Positions 1 to 9,938 are shown, counted from the stretch's first letter. The stretch is DNA of 64,000 nt from Stentor roeselii (GCA_006503475.1 RSEH01000067.1:62001-126000), one strand, 5' to 3'. The notes: generated from the sequence alone by a model not told the origin. Numbers and translations: made by a program.

Positions 1-561
1 GTCACAGAAGCAGTCGACGCACCAGATGGCATCAAGATGTCCTTCAAATCTAGCAAGTTTTTCCAAGTCTAAATTCAAAACTTCTATGAATCCTTCTTCG
101 CAGCCTAGGTAAAGTCGTTCATTATTTACTTTCACGCAGCAGGCGACTGACTCGAGTTTCAATTCAGAAACTTTGCAGACTGAGGTGAAGTTGAATTTTT
201 TTATGGTTAAATCGATGGAACTGCTGAAGAGGAAGGGTGAAGAGATGTCGAAACCTGTCACCACTCCTTCATGTGCAGGGATCTGGGCTACTTTGGACTG
301 GGACCGAAGGTCCCAGATGAAAATTGAACTGTCCTGGCCTCCTGATATCAGCTTTTCTGAACTTATTGATAAAGAGTTCACTGTGTTCGTGTGAGACTTC
401 AACTCGAATGTCTCGTCATTCGACAGGTCTAGCACCCAGATCACTCCTGATCGAAGACCTGCACAGATATAGTCCTCACTTGAACAAAGTGAATGGACTT
501 CTGAGGAGGTTTCGTATATGGTATCAGAAAATACACTTTCGAAGACTTCCCATGAGTCCAT
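1..561 (-). CDS. WD40-repeat protein (C-terminus beyond left edge)
   Basis: The reverse strand is open for 187 codons from an ATG at 559-561 to the window edge, so the C-terminus is missing. The translation reads as successive WD40 blades, with segments such as GVIWVLDL, SGGQDSSIFIWDLRS, SSIDLTIKKFNF and GHLDAIWCVDC, each a strand-rich unit ending near a WD-like pair. WD40 propellers are protein-interaction scaffolds; the visible part does not fix a specific function. The start follows a TATAAA motif directly, as in many genes here. It is divergent from the TPR gene, with 41 nt between start codons. Small plus-strand ORFs over the same bases are shadows. Confidence 0.8.
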   Translation of the reverse strand, partial: MDSWEVFESVFSDTIYETSSEVHSLCSSEDYICAGLRSGVIWVLDLSNDETFELKSHTNTVNSLSISSEKLISGGQDSSIFIWDLRSQSKVAQIPAHEGVVTGFDISSPFLFSSSIDLTIKKFNFTSVCKVSELKLESVACCVKVNNERLYLGCEEGFIEVLNLDLEKLARFEGHLDAIWCVDCFCD

Positions 562-602
562 TTTATAAGATTCTGATATTTTTCTAGATTTTCATTGTTA
601 TA

Positions 603-2450
603 ATGTTCCTTAAAAAGACTGAAAAAAAAAATCTTTTTAACTTTCTTGCTGTTTTGAACTCTATTAAAAGACGAAGAGTTTCACCAGTTCGCAAGATTGA
701 AAAAATGATGCAAGAAGGGATTTCTTTACTTTCTGATGGGAAGTCCATGAGTCGAAGCCTGGCTCTTTTCACCAGGTCTTTGAAACTTTCATCAGAACTT
801 TACCCTTCTCTTCCTTTCAACGAGTTCCTGCTGAGATCTGAGGTGAGTCTTGCCTTATTCAACAACGGGTTCAGAACACTAAGCAATGATTATTTAAGAT
901 CTGCGAGTGAAGCTTTAATTCACGAGCCTCAATATTTTAGCACCCAAAAGCTTTTTACACTTTACCAGAACTTGGGTTATCTTTACTTCAAGCAAGAAGA
1001 TCTTACTAATTCCGAGATTTTTACTCAAAAAGCACTGAGTTTACTTTCTTTTCAACCGGCAGCTTCAAGAGTCAAGTTTTTACTGACAGTGATATTTTGC
1101 AAGCTTTCTGAGAAGAACTACGCGGAAGCTTTGAAGTTTTGTCAAAGTGTTTCTGAAGACCTTTCCTTGCTGAGCACTTCTGAGATCAACATCATGCAGG
1201 TCAAGCTTTTTACTGTTTCTTGTTTGAAAGGCTTGAATAAACTTGAGTCAGCTTTGGAAGAACTGCTTTCTTGTGTTGATTTTTTAGTGAATAACAAATC
1301 AGCTCGAAGGCCTTCTTTTTTAAAACTGACTTTTCTTAGTTTAGCTGATGTTTATGCGAGTTTGAATCAAGGACCTGAAGCTATTCAAGCTGTTATCACT
1401 GGCGCTGGAATGCTTGGTGAGGTGGAAGAGCAGGATATTGTCCTTGAGTACTTAAAAGACGCTTGGGAACTTGTAGAGGATCAAGCGGGAATAGAGAGAA
1501 TCAAGAGAAAAATAGAGGATTTAAATGAAAAGTTGTATGGAAATAGTGTCAGAGCTGTTGATATTCTTTCAATGCTATCGAAAAATAGCTTTTTCAATGA
1601 GGACTTCGAAGAAGCGGTGAGGTTGAGATTCAAGATGCTGAATGTTTACAAAATGAATAATTTGAAAGAGTTTTACTTTGATACCTACTCGATTATTTCA
1701 AGTCTTTACCTTAAGTTCAACTTGAGACTTGCTAAGACTTATATCGGGATCTGTGATAATCTAGTGAAAAGTGATCATCCTAACTCTTCAGAGCATTTGG
1801 TCAACATGCTTTGGTTTAAGTTTTATAAAATCGTTGGAGATGCGGAAAACGCCTCTAAGTACTTCAACAGCTACTTGAAAACTTTCCCTGATGATAAAAA
1901 TCGGCATTCAAGACTTCTTGATGACTATTTCGACTATAGCGATTTTATCAGCTCTCAAAACAGGTTCACGAAATCGATTGAATCTTATGAAAAAGCCTTA
2001 GATTTAACTGAAAATGTGAAAATAATGAAAAATCAAATGAAAATCAATATTTTCAGGTCCATTGGGGTCATTAGAAGGAAAATGAGGGACTTTGAGACTA
2101 GTCTTGAGTTTCTTTTCAAGTCCGATGAAATTAAAACGGCTCGGAAAGAAGCTGAAGCTGGATCTGAAAAATTTTATCATGAATTGATGGCAACTTATTT
2201 GGCTATGAATGAATTTCAACTCGCTCTTTTTTATGCTCATGAAAATTTAAAACTGTTGGAAAATCAGGGATTGAGAGGCACTGCTAATTCAGCTGTCGCT
2301 TGTTATAACATTGGATATGTCTATGAAAAACTACTGGATCGGCCAAAAGCAATTGAGTTTTACTTGAAGGCTAAGGAAATCTTTCGAAAATTGAAAGATT
2401 ATGAACAGGTCAGAAATTTGATTGAAAATATTAGGGTTTTAGAAGAGTAG
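603..2450 (+). CDS. TPR-repeat protein
   Basis: This 615-residue protein is almost wholly alpha-helical with tetratricopeptide-like helical pairs. Examples are the segment around residues 115-150 (NLGYLYFKQEDLTNSEIF) and the C-terminal unit YNIGYVYEKLLDRPKAIEFY near residue 570. TPR arrays are protein-protein interaction scaffolds; no catalytic domain, signal peptide or membrane segment is seen. The ATG at 603 is the first in frame and lies 41 nt from the divergent WD40 start. It ends in TAG, 60 nt before the convergent FYVE gene. The partner or complex cannot be told from the sequence. Confidence 0.85.
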   Translation: MFLKKTEKKNLFNFLAVLNSIKRRRVSPVRKIEKMMQEGISLLSDGKSMSRSLALFTRSLKLSSELYPSLPFNEFLLRSEVSLALFNNGFRTLSNDYLRSASEALIHEPQYFSTQKLFTLYQNLGYLYFKQEDLTNSEIFTQKALSLLSFQPAASRVKFLLTVIFCKLSEKNYAEALKFCQSVSEDLSLLSTSEINIMQVKLFTVSCLKGLNKLESALEELLSCVDFLVNNKSARRPSFLKLTFLSLADVYASLNQGPEAIQAVITGAGMLGEVEEQDIVLEYLKDAWELVEDQAGIERIKRKIEDLNEKLYGNSVRAVDILSMLSKNSFFNEDFEEAVRLRFKMLNVYKMNNLKEFYFDTYSIISSLYLKFNLRLAKTYIGICDNLVKSDHPNSSEHLVNMLWFKFYKIVGDAENASKYFNSYLKTFPDDKNRHSRLLDDYFDYSDFISSQNRFTKSIESYEKALDLTENVKIMKNQMKINIFRSIGVIRRKMRDFETSLEFLFKSDEIKTARKEAEAGSEKFYHELMATYLAMNEFQLALFYAHENLKLLENQGLRGTANSAVACYNIGYVYEKLLDRPKAIEFYLKAKEIFRKLKDYEQVRNLIENIRVLEE

Positions 2451-2510
2451 GGTGATTTTGGTAGATTTCATATGACATAAAAATTAATAATAATCAATTA
2501 AATCCACCAT

Positions 2511-3365
2511 CTAATCATCCTCATCTTCTTCCGGAATAGTCCCATCCTGTACAAGAGGTTTATAAGTCTGATTAAGTCGATTCCTACACCTCTGACACAT
2601 AATTTCCCGAACCTGGTCCAAAGGCAGACTTCCCTTCAACCTAGAAGTCAAATGTTCAATCTGCCCTTCCAATTCCGTTCTTCTCTCCCTCAACATTTCA
2701 GTCTGATTCTTTAAACTTTCAAGTTGTTTTTCCGTTCCAGAGCATTTTTCAATCATTTCCTTTTCACTTTTTCTAGAATTATCAAGTGCCTTTCCAAGTT
2801 CATCAACTTGCATTCTAGCCAAAGTTCCCTTTTTCTGTTCTTCAGTCAGTTTTTCCTGCAAAGCTTGTTCTTTTTGTTTCTGAACACGTTCAGCCTTGGT
2901 CAGTTCAAGTTCAAGTTGATTGACTTTTGCAGTTTTTTCATAATGTTCTTTGTAAAGTTTTTCATTGACTTCCTTCGCATGAAGAACTTGTTTTTCAAGT
3001 CGATTAACTTCTTCCTCGACTTCTTTTCTGACTTCTTCCCGGATGAACTCTTTATCACAATTGTCGCAAATTCGAAGTTTTTCAGGGTCTCCAGGTTTTG
3101 GTCTTCTTTTCATGCTGTGCAAGTCACAGACAGAGTCTCCACAGAACCTGCAGTGATGCCTTCTTGCTGTGATTGAGAACTTTTTATTGCAAACTGAGCA
3201 TTTCGGGTTTTGTTTAAACTCAGTCGTTGAATCTTTCACTGTCGACCCCGTGTAAAGCGCACTTGAAGCGACTGAATCGGCAACTCCTGTCATTTCAGCT
3301 GTTGACGAGTTTTCTTTATGGTCAGCATCTGAATTTGCTCTACTTCTCGACTTAACTTCAGACAT
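2511..3365 (-). CDS. FYVE-type zinc-finger coiled-coil protein
   Basis: This 284-residue protein has a FYVE-like zinc finger at about residues 55-115: CSVC, then RRHHCRFCGDSVC, then RICDNC, giving the eight Zn ligands and the basic RRHHCR patch that binds phosphatidylinositol 3-phosphate in this family. The usual WxxD just before the finger is not evident, so lipid specificity is less sure. Residues about 115-250 are a long charged coiled coil. A C-terminal CQRC pair (about 260-265) could bind metal or be a short EEA1-like tail element. A role on endosomal membranes is inferred. Its ATG is only 10 nt downstream of the stop of the same-strand transporter gene, so its promoter must overlap that gene's 3' end. 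Confidence 0.8.
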   Translation of the reverse strand: MSEVKSRSRANSDADHKENSSTAEMTGVADSVASSALYTGSTVKDSTTEFKQNPKCSVCNKKFSITARRHHCRFCGDSVCDLHSMKRRPKPGDPEKLRICDNCDKEFIREEVRKEVEEEVNRLEKQVLHAKEVNEKLYKEHYEKTAKVNQLELELTKAERVQKQKEQALQEKLTEEQKKGTLARMQVDELGKALDNSRKSEKEMIEKCSGTEKQLESLKNQTEMLRERRTELEGQIEHLTSRLKGSLPLDQVREIMCQRCRNRLNQTYKPLVQDGTIPEEDEDD

Positions 3366-3375
3366 TTTTAACTAA

Positions 3376-4770
3376 CTACGAGTCGGTCATGATAAAAAAA
3401 CCTGAAACGATTCCGAAGATCGTGAAAAGCGAGGCCCAGCCGAGGTAGCTGAAAATGAAGACTTTTCGCAGGTTTTCTGTAAGTTTCACGAAATGATTTT
3501 CGTTTTTGTTTTTATTTTCAGGGTTTTCTGGTCGTTTCCAGTTCGGCCAGATGATCCTGGAGTACTCTTTGGAGAACATCAGGGCGATCACGGGGATAAG
3601 GACTCCGAGTAATGAACTGAGAATCACTCCAAGGCAGACAGTAACCCGCCAGAAGGGTTTGTTGAACATGAACAAGGACATAATGATAGACCCTGTTAAT
3701 AGTAAAGAAGATAAAACTCTGTCTGATCCTGAAGCTTTTTTTAAAGTTTCAGCGTCGTTCCCTGATAAAAGCTGCGCAAGTGAAAAACGAGCAGGAATCA
3801 CGTTGATGATAATTGCACAGGCACCTGCTAAGACTCTTCCCAGGTCTGAGACTCGCTGATAGGAAAGGTTGTCTTTACAGCTTGATCCTGGAACTTCTTC
3901 TACTGTGCTGTTTCCTGACACTTCTGAATGATGAGGGTCGATAAAGTCTGACTTCGAGGCAGGGTCCATTGTGTAAAAAAGGTAAACCGTGAAGTAGATG
4001 ATAAGAGAGAAGAATGAGGCAAGGTTAATCACTTTACTCATCACTTCTTCTTTTTTCGCTTCTTTGTAGATGAAAGGAACTGACTGGAAAGCACTTGCAA
4101 AGTAAAGCTGAAGACCAATCAACTTGATAAGCCAAGTGTCAAAGCCGACTTTTGATTGAACAGGGAATTCATTCCAGTAGTCTTCACTTGAACAAGCATT
4201 GGAAACGTCAACAATCCGCCCGATGAAGACGTAAAGCCAAGTCACTAACAAGACAATGCAAAACCAACGAATTTTCTTGAACTCACTGTACAAAGAGACG
4301 ATAATCAGCGGAATATTGACAATCGCCAGGAAGTAATAAGCAGAGTCTCCTTTGCCCTCATTTCCTGAACCTTCTACCATGAAATGAGCGACGAAGAACT
4401 GAATGTAAGCAAGAAGGATCAGGTTGTGCACTGTCATCAACACGTCGTAGATCAATGCGGCGACTTTTCCGAAATTGTCTTCGAGGTACTCTGCGAAGTT
4501 GAACTTTTCGCTGCTTTCTCGGCAACAATAGGCAATCATGTGATGGCTCATTGTGTATGTCAGGATCACTAGAAACATTATCAGGAAGTCAGCAAGAAGA
4601 CTGTCAATTTTGAACTTTTCGAGAGTGTAAGTTGAACCTAATATGCCTAGACCTGTCGAGTAAGCCACCATGAACAAGAGGGATTGGATGATTTCGTAAG
4701 CGGAGGACTTTTCATTGTCGGCTTCTTTCGACTTCGTCATCAGCTCTTGATTTAGTTTGCTCGACAACAT
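3376..4770 (-). CDS. Amino acid transporter-like multi-pass membrane protein
   Basis: The 464-residue protein has about eleven hydrophobic segments. It begins with a short charged tail, then a first membrane segment containing GLGILGSTYTLEKF. That glycine-rich TM1 and the overall spacing resemble the amino acid/auxin permease branch (SLC36/SLC38) of the APC superfamily. Substrate cannot be deduced. A long loop at residues 270-295 (positions about 3880-3960) carries Ser, Cys and His residues and an NST glycosylation sequon, consistent with a lumenal or extracellular loop. The stop is TAG. The FYVE gene follows on the same strand 10 nt later. The ATG at 4768-4770 is the first in frame. Confidence 0.7.
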   Translation of the reverse strand: MLSSKLNQELMTKSKEADNEKSSAYEIIQSLLFMVAYSTGLGILGSTYTLEKFKIDSLLADFLIMFLVILTYTMSHHMIAYCCRESSEKFNFAEYLEDNFGKVAALIYDVLMTVHNLILLAYIQFFVAHFMVEGSGNEGKGDSAYYFLAIVNIPLIIVSLYSEFKKIRWFCIVLLVTWLYVFIGRIVDVSNACSSEDYWNEFPVQSKVGFDTWLIKLIGLQLYFASAFQSVPFIYKEAKKEEVMSKVINLASFFSLIIYFTVYLFYTMDPASKSDFIDPHHSEVSGNSTVEEVPGSSCKDNLSYQRVSDLGRVLAGACAIIINVIPARFSLAQLLSGNDAETLKKASGSDRVLSSLLLTGSIIMSLFMFNKPFWRVTVCLGVILSSLLGVLIPVIALMFSKEYSRIIWPNWKRPENPENKNKNENHFVKLTENLRKVFIFSYLGWASLFTIFGIVSGFFIMTDS

Positions 4771-5135
4771 TTTTATTGGAAGGAGATTTGGTGAGGGAAG
4801 AATTGTTGAGGATTTTAAGGATTTAAGGATTTGGATTTGGATTAGGATTTGGATTTGGTTTGTTTGGGTTATAGGTTAATAAGGAGGATTTTTATTTGTT
4901 GGGAATTTTGATTGTTTTATCAAGGGATTTTGTTTTTTAAGGAGGAGAATTTATGGGTTTTTTATTTATATTCAAAGGTTTTTACATTCGAAAAAAATTT
5001 GAGAATTTTTAAATTTCACCTTATTTAAAATATGGTCAATTTTAATCAAATTGAATCATTAAAACTTTATATTCTCTATCGATAATTCAAACTAAATCCA
5101 TATTAGAAAGTATCTCAAAACCATTACTTCAATCT
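4771..5135. promoter_or_regulatory. Intergenic region with GGATTT-type repeats
   Basis: This stretch holds no ORF of note. Its first 100 bases, upstream of the transporter gene, contain a run of GGATTT/GGATTTG words at about 4811-4860. On the transporter sense strand this reads as AAATCC repeats, fitting the C/A-rich, G-poor composition seen upstream of many genes here. The remainder to 5135 is plain AT-rich sequence and 3' flank of the next minus-strand gene. Confidence 0.4.
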
Positions 5136-5501
5136 TCACATAATTTCCTCAACTCCAAATGTAATTTCTTGCTCGTCCATAAAAATATTGTTAAAACCTG
5201 GCGACTTATAACAATCAGAGCTTTTTCTATTAGGAGTTCGATTAAATCCTTGAAAAAAGTTGGCTTTAGTCATTAATTCTTTTTCACTTGAAACTCTTAA
5301 AAACCTAGGCGAAGGGCTGATATTTGGAAGCCGAGGAGGTTTTCCGTTCAGGACAACCCTTGATTTATGGCAGACAGGCTTGATTATGCCTTTGGTTCTA
5401 AGAGAATCGAAAGGGTTGCGAAGCTTTTTAACAGTTACAGGTGATTGTCTTGGCGATTGTCGATTTAAAATCAAAGGTAAGTGCTCGGCTGAATTCCTCA
5501 T
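5136..5501 (-). CDS. Small basic hypothetical protein
   Basis: This 121-residue ORF is rich in Arg, Lys, Ser and Pro (for example RQSPRQSPVTVKK and SPSPRFLRVSS) and looks disordered, with many SP dipeptides that could be proline-directed phosphosites. No family is recognised. It has an ATG at 5499-5501 and codon use like neighbouring genes. It shares a 34-nt divergent promoter with the gene at 5536, which supports it being real. The overlapping plus-strand ORF is judged a shadow because the divergent arrangement with a neat gap fits the minus-strand reading better. Confidence 0.6.
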   Translation of the reverse strand: MRNSAEHLPLILNRQSPRQSPVTVKKLRNPFDSLRTKGIIKPVCHKSRVVLNGKPPRLPNISPSPRFLRVSSEKELMTKANFFQGFNRTPNRKSSDCYKSPGFNNIFMDEQEITFGVEEIM

Positions 5502-5535
5502 TCTTAATAAATTATAAGACTCAGATTGATTAACT

Positions 5536-6012
5536 ATGGAAAAATTTCATTTCTCACAGTTTAATTTTCCGATACGAGAAAAAGTTGTTGAACCTGAAAG
5601 GCCGAAGACAAAACTGAAAAAAATTAGAAGGATGTCGTTAAATCCTCAAAAATCTAGCTCGGATGTACCCAGTCCTTCTACCAAGCACCAAAAAGTATTA
5701 CCTATAGAACTCGAGAAATTTTCAAAAACCTCAATATCAACAATAGAAGACCACTACCAAAAGACTCCTCAACCAACAAAGCCAATACGAATAAAAAAAT
5801 CAACCCAAAACGATTCCTTCAAAGTCTACCTAAAAATAATCAACACCCTGGAAAAAAAAAAGCTAAAAAGAATCCAAAACAAAAAAGAGCCTAAAACAGG
5901 AAAACAAGACAACCCATGGCGTTACAGTTTAACAAGTTCAAGTTGCGTATTCGACGTGAACCTTGTAGCAAGAAGCACCTTTCACCCAGATCCCCAAAAG
6001 AAAGAAGTTTAA
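5536..6012 (+). CDS. Small basic hypothetical protein
   Basis: This is a 158-residue Lys/Ser/Pro-rich protein with no recognised domain. The middle (about residues 85-125) is a highly basic helix-prone stretch, KVYLKIINTLEKKKLKRIQN. Likely disordered. The ATG at 5536 is the first in frame after the divergent gene, 34 nt away. It ends in TAA, 34 nt before the next same-strand coiled-coil gene. Function unknown; a cytoskeletal or nucleic-acid contact would be a guess. Confidence 0.6.
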   Translation: MEKFHFSQFNFPIREKVVEPERPKTKLKKIRRMSLNPQKSSSDVPSPSTKHQKVLPIELEKFSKTSISTIEDHYQKTPQPTKPIRIKKSTQNDSFKVYLKIINTLEKKKLKRIQNKKEPKTGKQDNPWRYSLTSSSCVFDVNLVARSTFHPDPQKKEV

Positions 6013-6046
6013 ACGCGCCGTGTAGCTTGAATAATAATAACGGAAT

Positions 6047-7420
6047 ATGGAAGTGAGTCTTCTAAAACAAGAAATCGAATTCTTGAACTTTCAACTTGAA
6101 GACTGCAAATCGCGAGAAGCCCAGCAAAAAAACATGTACGAAGCGATGATCAAAAGTCTTAACTCTTCAGTTTTTCACAGTCAAAATTCAGCTTCTGACA
6201 AGCAGGTAATTGACGACTTGCAGAAAAAACTTGAAGAATCAAACAACATGGAAACTCTTCTCAAGTCACAAATGGAGATGATTCAAGAAGCGACTAGCAA
6301 AACCATTCAAGACCTTTCAATGCAAGTGAAAAATTTGAAATTAGAGATCAAGTCATTAGAAAACCTTCTTATTCAAAAAGATCAGGAAATTGTTTATTTT
6401 GAGAAAAATTCTGAAAAAGTGCAAGTTTTGAATGAAGAAAATAAAAAATTGCAGGAATTTTTAGATAAAGAAAAAAATGACTCTGCTAGGAGAGAGGAAA
6501 GAATTATTGAAGACCTTGAATATCTTCATCAGGCTAAACTGAAAAATATGAATCAGGTCATTGAAAACCTTTACCAAAGACTTGCAGAGGTTCCTGGAAG
6601 TGCTTTAAAAGAAGTTTCTAAACTCGCTTCAAGTATTTCCAGTGAAAAGTCAGTCCAAGTGCTGAAATCTTGCGACGACCTCAGATCGATGACTAACAAT
6701 TTAACCTCTTCTGAAGCAAAAACCTGTTTTTTCTCTCTTCTGGCCTTTTACGAAGAACTTGCAAATAAAAACCTGAAAAATGAAGATCCAGGTGTTAAAG
6801 AAATCTCTTCAACGAAACATTGCAGGTCTTACACCTTTGCACCCATTGAAAACTCTCCAAATTCTCAAAGTAAAGAAAACTGTCCAAGTTCTGAACTTTT
6901 CAAACAATACGAAACGATTTTCATGTTTTCCAGTACTTTTCAATGCGAGTTCTGTAAAGAAATGATCGTAAAGAACAAGTTTTACGAACATCTGATGCTC
7001 TGCATGAATGACAAAACAGAAAAATACGAAAAATTGCAAAATGATGGAAATGGGTCAGTTTTTGATAGTTTTCGAAAAATCGTGGAAAAACCTGATTTAT
7101 CGAAAATTGAGAAAATGGAAGAACAGATCAGTTATCTTAAAGTTTCACTTGGCAAAGTGAAAAACCAGAGAGATAAAGCGAAAATCACTGCTGATAAACT
7201 TCTTACTTCATTGAAACAAACGAAACTAGAACTTGCAATGGCAGAAGAGGTCGCAGGGCAGAAAACAATGGAGCTAAAGTTAGAAATCAAGAACTTAGTC
7301 AACTTTTTACTTGTTCTAAGAAATCATTTAAATTTTCCCTCTAGCTTCTCTGCAGAAGTTGACAAAATCGTTGAAAACGCAGCTCGATTGTTCGGAGGAA
7401 GAGTGGGTTTAAGACTATAA
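6047..7420 (+). CDS. Coiled-coil protein with a C2HC-like zinc knuckle
   Basis: The 457-residue protein is coiled coil over about residues 1-185 and 355-430, with heptad Leu/Ile/Glu/Lys patterns. Between them lies CEFCKEMIVKNKFYEHLMLC (about residues 302-322), which has the C-x2-C...H-x4-C ligand pattern of a C2HC zinc finger. This mix is common in ciliate structural and basal-body proteins, but no specific family is recognised. The gene stops with TAA only 9 nt before the ATG of the next same-strand gene, leaving no separate promoter for it. Confidence 0.75.
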   Translation: MEVSLLKQEIEFLNFQLEDCKSREAQQKNMYEAMIKSLNSSVFHSQNSASDKQVIDDLQKKLEESNNMETLLKSQMEMIQEATSKTIQDLSMQVKNLKLEIKSLENLLIQKDQEIVYFEKNSEKVQVLNEENKKLQEFLDKEKNDSARREERIIEDLEYLHQAKLKNMNQVIENLYQRLAEVPGSALKEVSKLASSISSEKSVQVLKSCDDLRSMTNNLTSSEAKTCFFSLLAFYEELANKNLKNEDPGVKEISSTKHCRSYTFAPIENSPNSQSKENCPSSELFKQYETIFMFSSTFQCEFCKEMIVKNKFYEHLMLCMNDKTEKYEKLQNDGNGSVFDSFRKIVEKPDLSKIEKMEEQISYLKVSLGKVKNQRDKAKITADKLLTSLKQTKLELAMAEEVAGQKTMELKLEIKNLVNFLLVLRNHLNFPSSFSAEVDKIVENAARLFGGRVGLRL

Positions 7421-7429
7421 TAAATATAA

Positions 7430-8596
7430 ATGCAAAGTATCGAATTTTCAGTGATTTTTCAAAACAATCACTGCCAACTACGTCTAGATGACTTAAATGT
7501 ATTCCTTGAAACCCCTGAAAAAACCTTAAAGTTTCTTTCAACATCACTTCTGGGCTGTTCCAAATCTTCAGAGTCCTCATTTCATTTATTGACATACACA
7601 AAGCCAACCTTCCAGACCTTTTTATTAGAATCTCCTCAAACCGACGTTCTGATTGACTTGCTTCAACATTTCTCTTTTCCAGACCTTCCCTCGTTCAAGC
7701 TAAGAAAGTCCCTGCTGGTCTTCTTGAACCCTCACAGTGGCCGAGGCCTTTCAATGCGAAAATGGAGGCAAGTCCGTGAGATGTTCGGCGGGTGTAGTCT
7801 AAAAATCATTGAAACTCGATACCGCGGGCATGCTTCAGAAATCACGAAAGGCCTTGGCCTTTCGGAATATGATGGAATCGTCTGTGTCAGTGGAGATGGA
7901 CTCGTTCATGAAGTGGTCAACGGACTTTGCTCAGGAAATGGAAAAATTAATAAGACGCCTGTCGGCGTCATTCCTGCAGGCTCTGGTAATGCTCTTGCTC
8001 AGTACTTGAACGATGGAGAAAATGTTCAGGCTGAGTACTGCGCTTTTCTTTGTATCAAGGGAAATACTCAGGATTTAGATGTCAGTGAAATTTCTTTTGA
8101 AGATGGAAAAAAAGTCTTTAGTTTTCTTAGTTTTTCTTGGGGATATATCGCGGATGTTGATATTGAAAGCGATTTTTTTAGATGTTGTGGAATTTTGAGG
8201 TATGATGTTTATGGAGCTTGGAGACTTTTAGCTTTGAGAAGGTATTTTGGAGAGTTTAAATGTGAAGGGGTTCAGTATGAAGGGATTTTTACTTATTTTT
8301 GGATTTGTAATTTGCCTTTTGTTGGCGAAGGGATGTTTGTTGCTCCTGAGGCTTGTGGGAATGATGGGTTTAGTGATTTTATGATTATGAAAAATCCGAG
8401 CAGGTTTCGACTTGCTAAGGTACTTTTGAGTCAGGATAATGGAAGACATCTGGGAATGCAAGGCTTGGAATGCTTTAAAGGGAAGAAATGGTCGCTTAGT
8501 CCTCGAGATGGAATTTTTTCTATTGATGGAGATTTTTATCCTGCTGGGAAGATTCAAGTGGAGGTTTTGCCTTCTCATGTTAGAATCTTTAGGTAA
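7430..8596 (+). CDS. Sphingosine kinase / diacylglycerol kinase catalytic-domain protein
   Basis: The 388-residue protein has the lipid-kinase signature in order: LLVFLNPHSGRG (nucleotide-binding NPxSG, about residue 98), CVSGDGLVHEVVNGL (GGDG-equivalent catalytic loop, about residue 152), and VIPAGSGNALAQYL (about residue 180). A late IDGDFY (about residue 363) matches the conserved DGE-type region. These are hallmarks of the DAGK_cat superfamily, and the full-length layout best fits sphingosine kinase, which makes sphingosine-1-phosphate from sphingosine and ATP. Diacylglycerol or ceramide kinase remain possible. The start is TATAAATG, 9 nt after the preceding stop. Confidence 0.8.
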   Translation: MQSIEFSVIFQNNHCQLRLDDLNVFLETPEKTLKFLSTSLLGCSKSSESSFHLLTYTKPTFQTFLLESPQTDVLIDLLQHFSFPDLPSFKLRKSLLVFLNPHSGRGLSMRKWRQVREMFGGCSLKIIETRYRGHASEITKGLGLSEYDGIVCVSGDGLVHEVVNGLCSGNGKINKTPVGVIPAGSGNALAQYLNDGENVQAEYCAFLCIKGNTQDLDVSEISFEDGKKVFSFLSFSWGYIADVDIESDFFRCCGILRYDVYGAWRLLALRRYFGEFKCEGVQYEGIFTYFWICNLPFVGEGMFVAPEACGNDGFSDFMIMKNPSRFRLAKVLLSQDNGRHLGMQGLECFKGKKWSLSPRDGIFSIDGDFYPAGKIQVEVLPSHVRIFR

Positions 8597-9938
8597 GTTT
8601 AGACTTACAGTAAATAAAAATGGATGAAGAGGATATATTTATAGTATAATGAAACAAACTGCTGTGGAGTCCTCAGTTATCCCCCTTGGCTTCAAGAACC
8701 CTCAAAGTTACTAAAAATGTTGACAGTTTATTTATTACTGATTTGTTTTAATAACTGGAAAAATTTTGATCTAGTATGAGACCGAATATGAATTTATTTT
8801 TAGGTCTCATCTCTTTAAATATGTCAAATAGACTAAACATGAAACAATTTTTTAAAAAATTCACAACATTTAACTCTGGATAACTAGAATCAAATGACGA
8901 ATTAGTTAACTATATCTAAATGTAAATAAATAAAATTTAACAGCAACCTTAACAATAAAATTCAATCAAGATCTTGAGTGAGGTAGAAAGATAATCTTTT
9001 ATGAATCTAGAATGCCGAAAATATTCTCTTGTAACGTTGGTGTAAAAAGCCTTGTAACTAGTATATCAATACATTTTTCGATTGTAAATTTAGTATTTGG
9101 TATAAAATGAGTGAGAAACATCCTGAACTGATGAATTCATGAGTCATTAAATTAGTTCAGTTTTATTTTTTTACTTATTTCTTCTAAACCAGGTGTTGCT
9201 GCTACATAAGGTTTTAAAAAGCTTTCATAGATAGTTGAAATATAAGATTTTACACTGTATCCAATATGGATAAAATAATAATCTGTTGCCCTGGATAGTT
9301 TCATTAGATGAAGTATCATTTACTTTTGTGAAATATACACATAAAAATTTCTAAAATTTTATAACTGTTCAGCAATCATAGGGTGGAAAACCGGATAGAA
9401 ATCAACGAATGTTGAAATAAACTGAATCAGTAAAAGATAAGGACTTAATTGATCATTTATTATATTTTCAAGAATTTTCAAGGATATGTTTTATCTTCAA
9501 GATTATCATAGGACTGATAAATGTTCAATGAGAACTTAGATACAATACAGATAATTTTCGAGTTCTTGTAGATTTGGTAGTTTTGAGTAGAATCTTTGAT
9601 AGCCTTATTTAAACTTAAAAAAGTATTTGTTCAAAGCAAAGGTTTATTTAAGTAATCACCTTTGAATTTGAAAGCTATAAATTAAAGATTTCTAATCTTA
9701 AATTTGATAAGGAATAAAATAGCTTCTAATAGTCTACAAAATGATTTAATCTTAAAGAAATTAAATCTTTGAGTTGATGAAGAAATTAAATATCTTCTAA
9801 TAATATATAAATGAATCATCAATCTTTAAATTATAAACTATCAAAGCATGAAAGATACAAATAATAATCATATAACAAAAACTCCAGAAATCCCAATCAA
9901 TAATCATTCTAAACCAACCTCCCATCACATTCCTATAA
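8597..9938. other. AT-rich intergenic stretch, no gene seen
   Basis: About 1.3 kb with stops in all frames and no tRNA-like B box, no strong repeat and no family-like translation. It separates two plus-strand genes and is far longer than the usual gap of 10-400 nt here, so an unrecognised non-coding RNA or an old decayed gene is possible. The last 100 bases become C/A-rich, as usual just upstream of genes in this window. Confidence 0.5.

Noticed and set aside
2724-3176. 150-codon plus-strand ORF antisense to the FYVE gene
   Set aside because: Phe/Ser-rich translation is what the reverse of a Lys/Glu coiled coil gives; the opposite strand has a clear zinc finger.
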